Shown piece by piece: positions 63,816-64,000 of a DNA stretch of 64,000 nucleotides (positions are counted from its first letter, which is position 1; each line of letters begins with the position of its first letter). The notes below the pieces were generated by a model. The model was not told the DNA's origin, did no database searches, and saw only the letters and a program-made list of their open reading frames with translations. Origin of the DNA: Sphingobacterium athyrii (GTDB lineage: Bacteria; Bacteroidota; Bacteroidia; Sphingobacteriales; Sphingobacteriaceae); NCBI RefSeq assembly GCF_003071065.1, contig NZ_QCXX01000005.1, positions 62,001-126,000 of the forward strand, given 5' to 3'. Position numbers and translations under genes: made by a program.

Positions 63816-64000
63816 TTAATATGCTTTTTACATTTTTCAAATAAGCGTCCGTTTGATTAGGATACTCTTTAAAAGGTATAAATATTTTATCTACTCTCAA
63901 TGGATCAGGAGACAGAACAAAAAGGAAAGGTAAATTCTTATTTTCCAAACTCAATCCTAAATTCTGTTCTTCAATAAAGTAGGGTTGTATTTTTAGCCCT
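63808..64000 (-). CDS. C-terminal end of an unknown gene coupled to the TonB receptor
   Basis: The minus-strand frame is open from the window edge to a TAG at 63808-63810, with 63 codons including FVLSPDPLRVDKIFIPFKEY and ending YLKNVKSILND. Family not recognised. The last 8 bases overlap the ATG of the receptor, implying one operon and a linked function. Confidence 0.6.
   Translation of the reverse strand, partial: GLKIQPYFIEEQNLGLSLENKNLPFLFVLSPDPLRVDKIFIPFKEYPNQTDAYLKNVKSILND

Overview
The window looks like a chromosomal segment from a Bacteroidota bacterium of the Sphingobacteriaceae, most like Sphingobacterium. The evidence is three SusC/SusD pairs, two further TonB-dependent receptors with carboxypeptidase-like N-terminal domains, gldL-gldM of the type IX secretion/gliding machinery, a propeller-type two-component sensor next to a carbohydrate locus, TAnnTTTG-type -7 elements and near absence of Shine-Dalgarno sequences. 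No rRNA, tRNA, CRISPR array or complete insertion sequence was seen.

Region by region. 1-8400: a cut membrane protein, an outer membrane beta-barrel, a lipocalin-like lipoprotein, two tandem paralogous PAS-LuxR regulators, a large Ig-like lipoprotein, and a two-gene operon of acyltransferase plus membrane-anchored papain-like peptidase. A 24-bp palindrome stands at the same distance from the -7 box in front of three of these genes, defining a small putative regulon. 8676-16740: TonB receptor plus DUF4249 lipoprotein, a membrane-bound endonuclease/exonuclease/phosphatase-fold protein, an MscS channel, and gldL-gldM without gldK or gldN. 16999-25865: an enzyme-free SusC-SusD-lipoprotein operon, a small HTH protein coupled to a homing-endonuclease-associated-repeat protein, and an OmpA-like lipoprotein. 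25866-26877 is non-coding, with hairpins, an A-rich tract, an orphan terminator and a decayed histidine kinase piece. 26878-42739: a polysaccharide utilization locus (GH105, IPT/NHL lipoprotein, SusC, SusD, DUF1735-like lipoprotein, two GH43 enzymes) with a sensor kinase and AraC-type response regulator that together make a split hybrid two-component system. Pectic side chains such as arabinan/rhamnogalacturonan are the likely substrate, by inference.

42740-48075: TetR regulator, an alpha-oxoamine-synthase-like PLP enzyme, CsbD and a remnant of a second CsbD, then a compact minus-strand cassette: HTH protein, a non-coding array of degenerate 21-bp palindromic units, a fibronectin type III protein, a DUF5675 protein and two overlapping small proteins. 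The array and cassette are the best candidate here for an undescribed system. 48223-59191: a LytS/LytTR pair with a degenerate kinase domain, two small exported proteins, an HTTM membrane protein, an AraC regulator with a 14-bp direct repeat downstream, a secreted two-cysteine protein, and a convergent operon of a small unknown protein, a TlpA-like thioredoxin, SusC and SusD, preceded by a roughly 690-nt structured leader. 60063-64000: an AT-rich orphan gene, three terminators, a TonB receptor, and the cut end of a gene that overlaps it.

Starts were moved downstream where the longest frame begins at TTG or at a codon that would hide a signal peptide. Functions are by recognition of motifs and families only; no database search was run.
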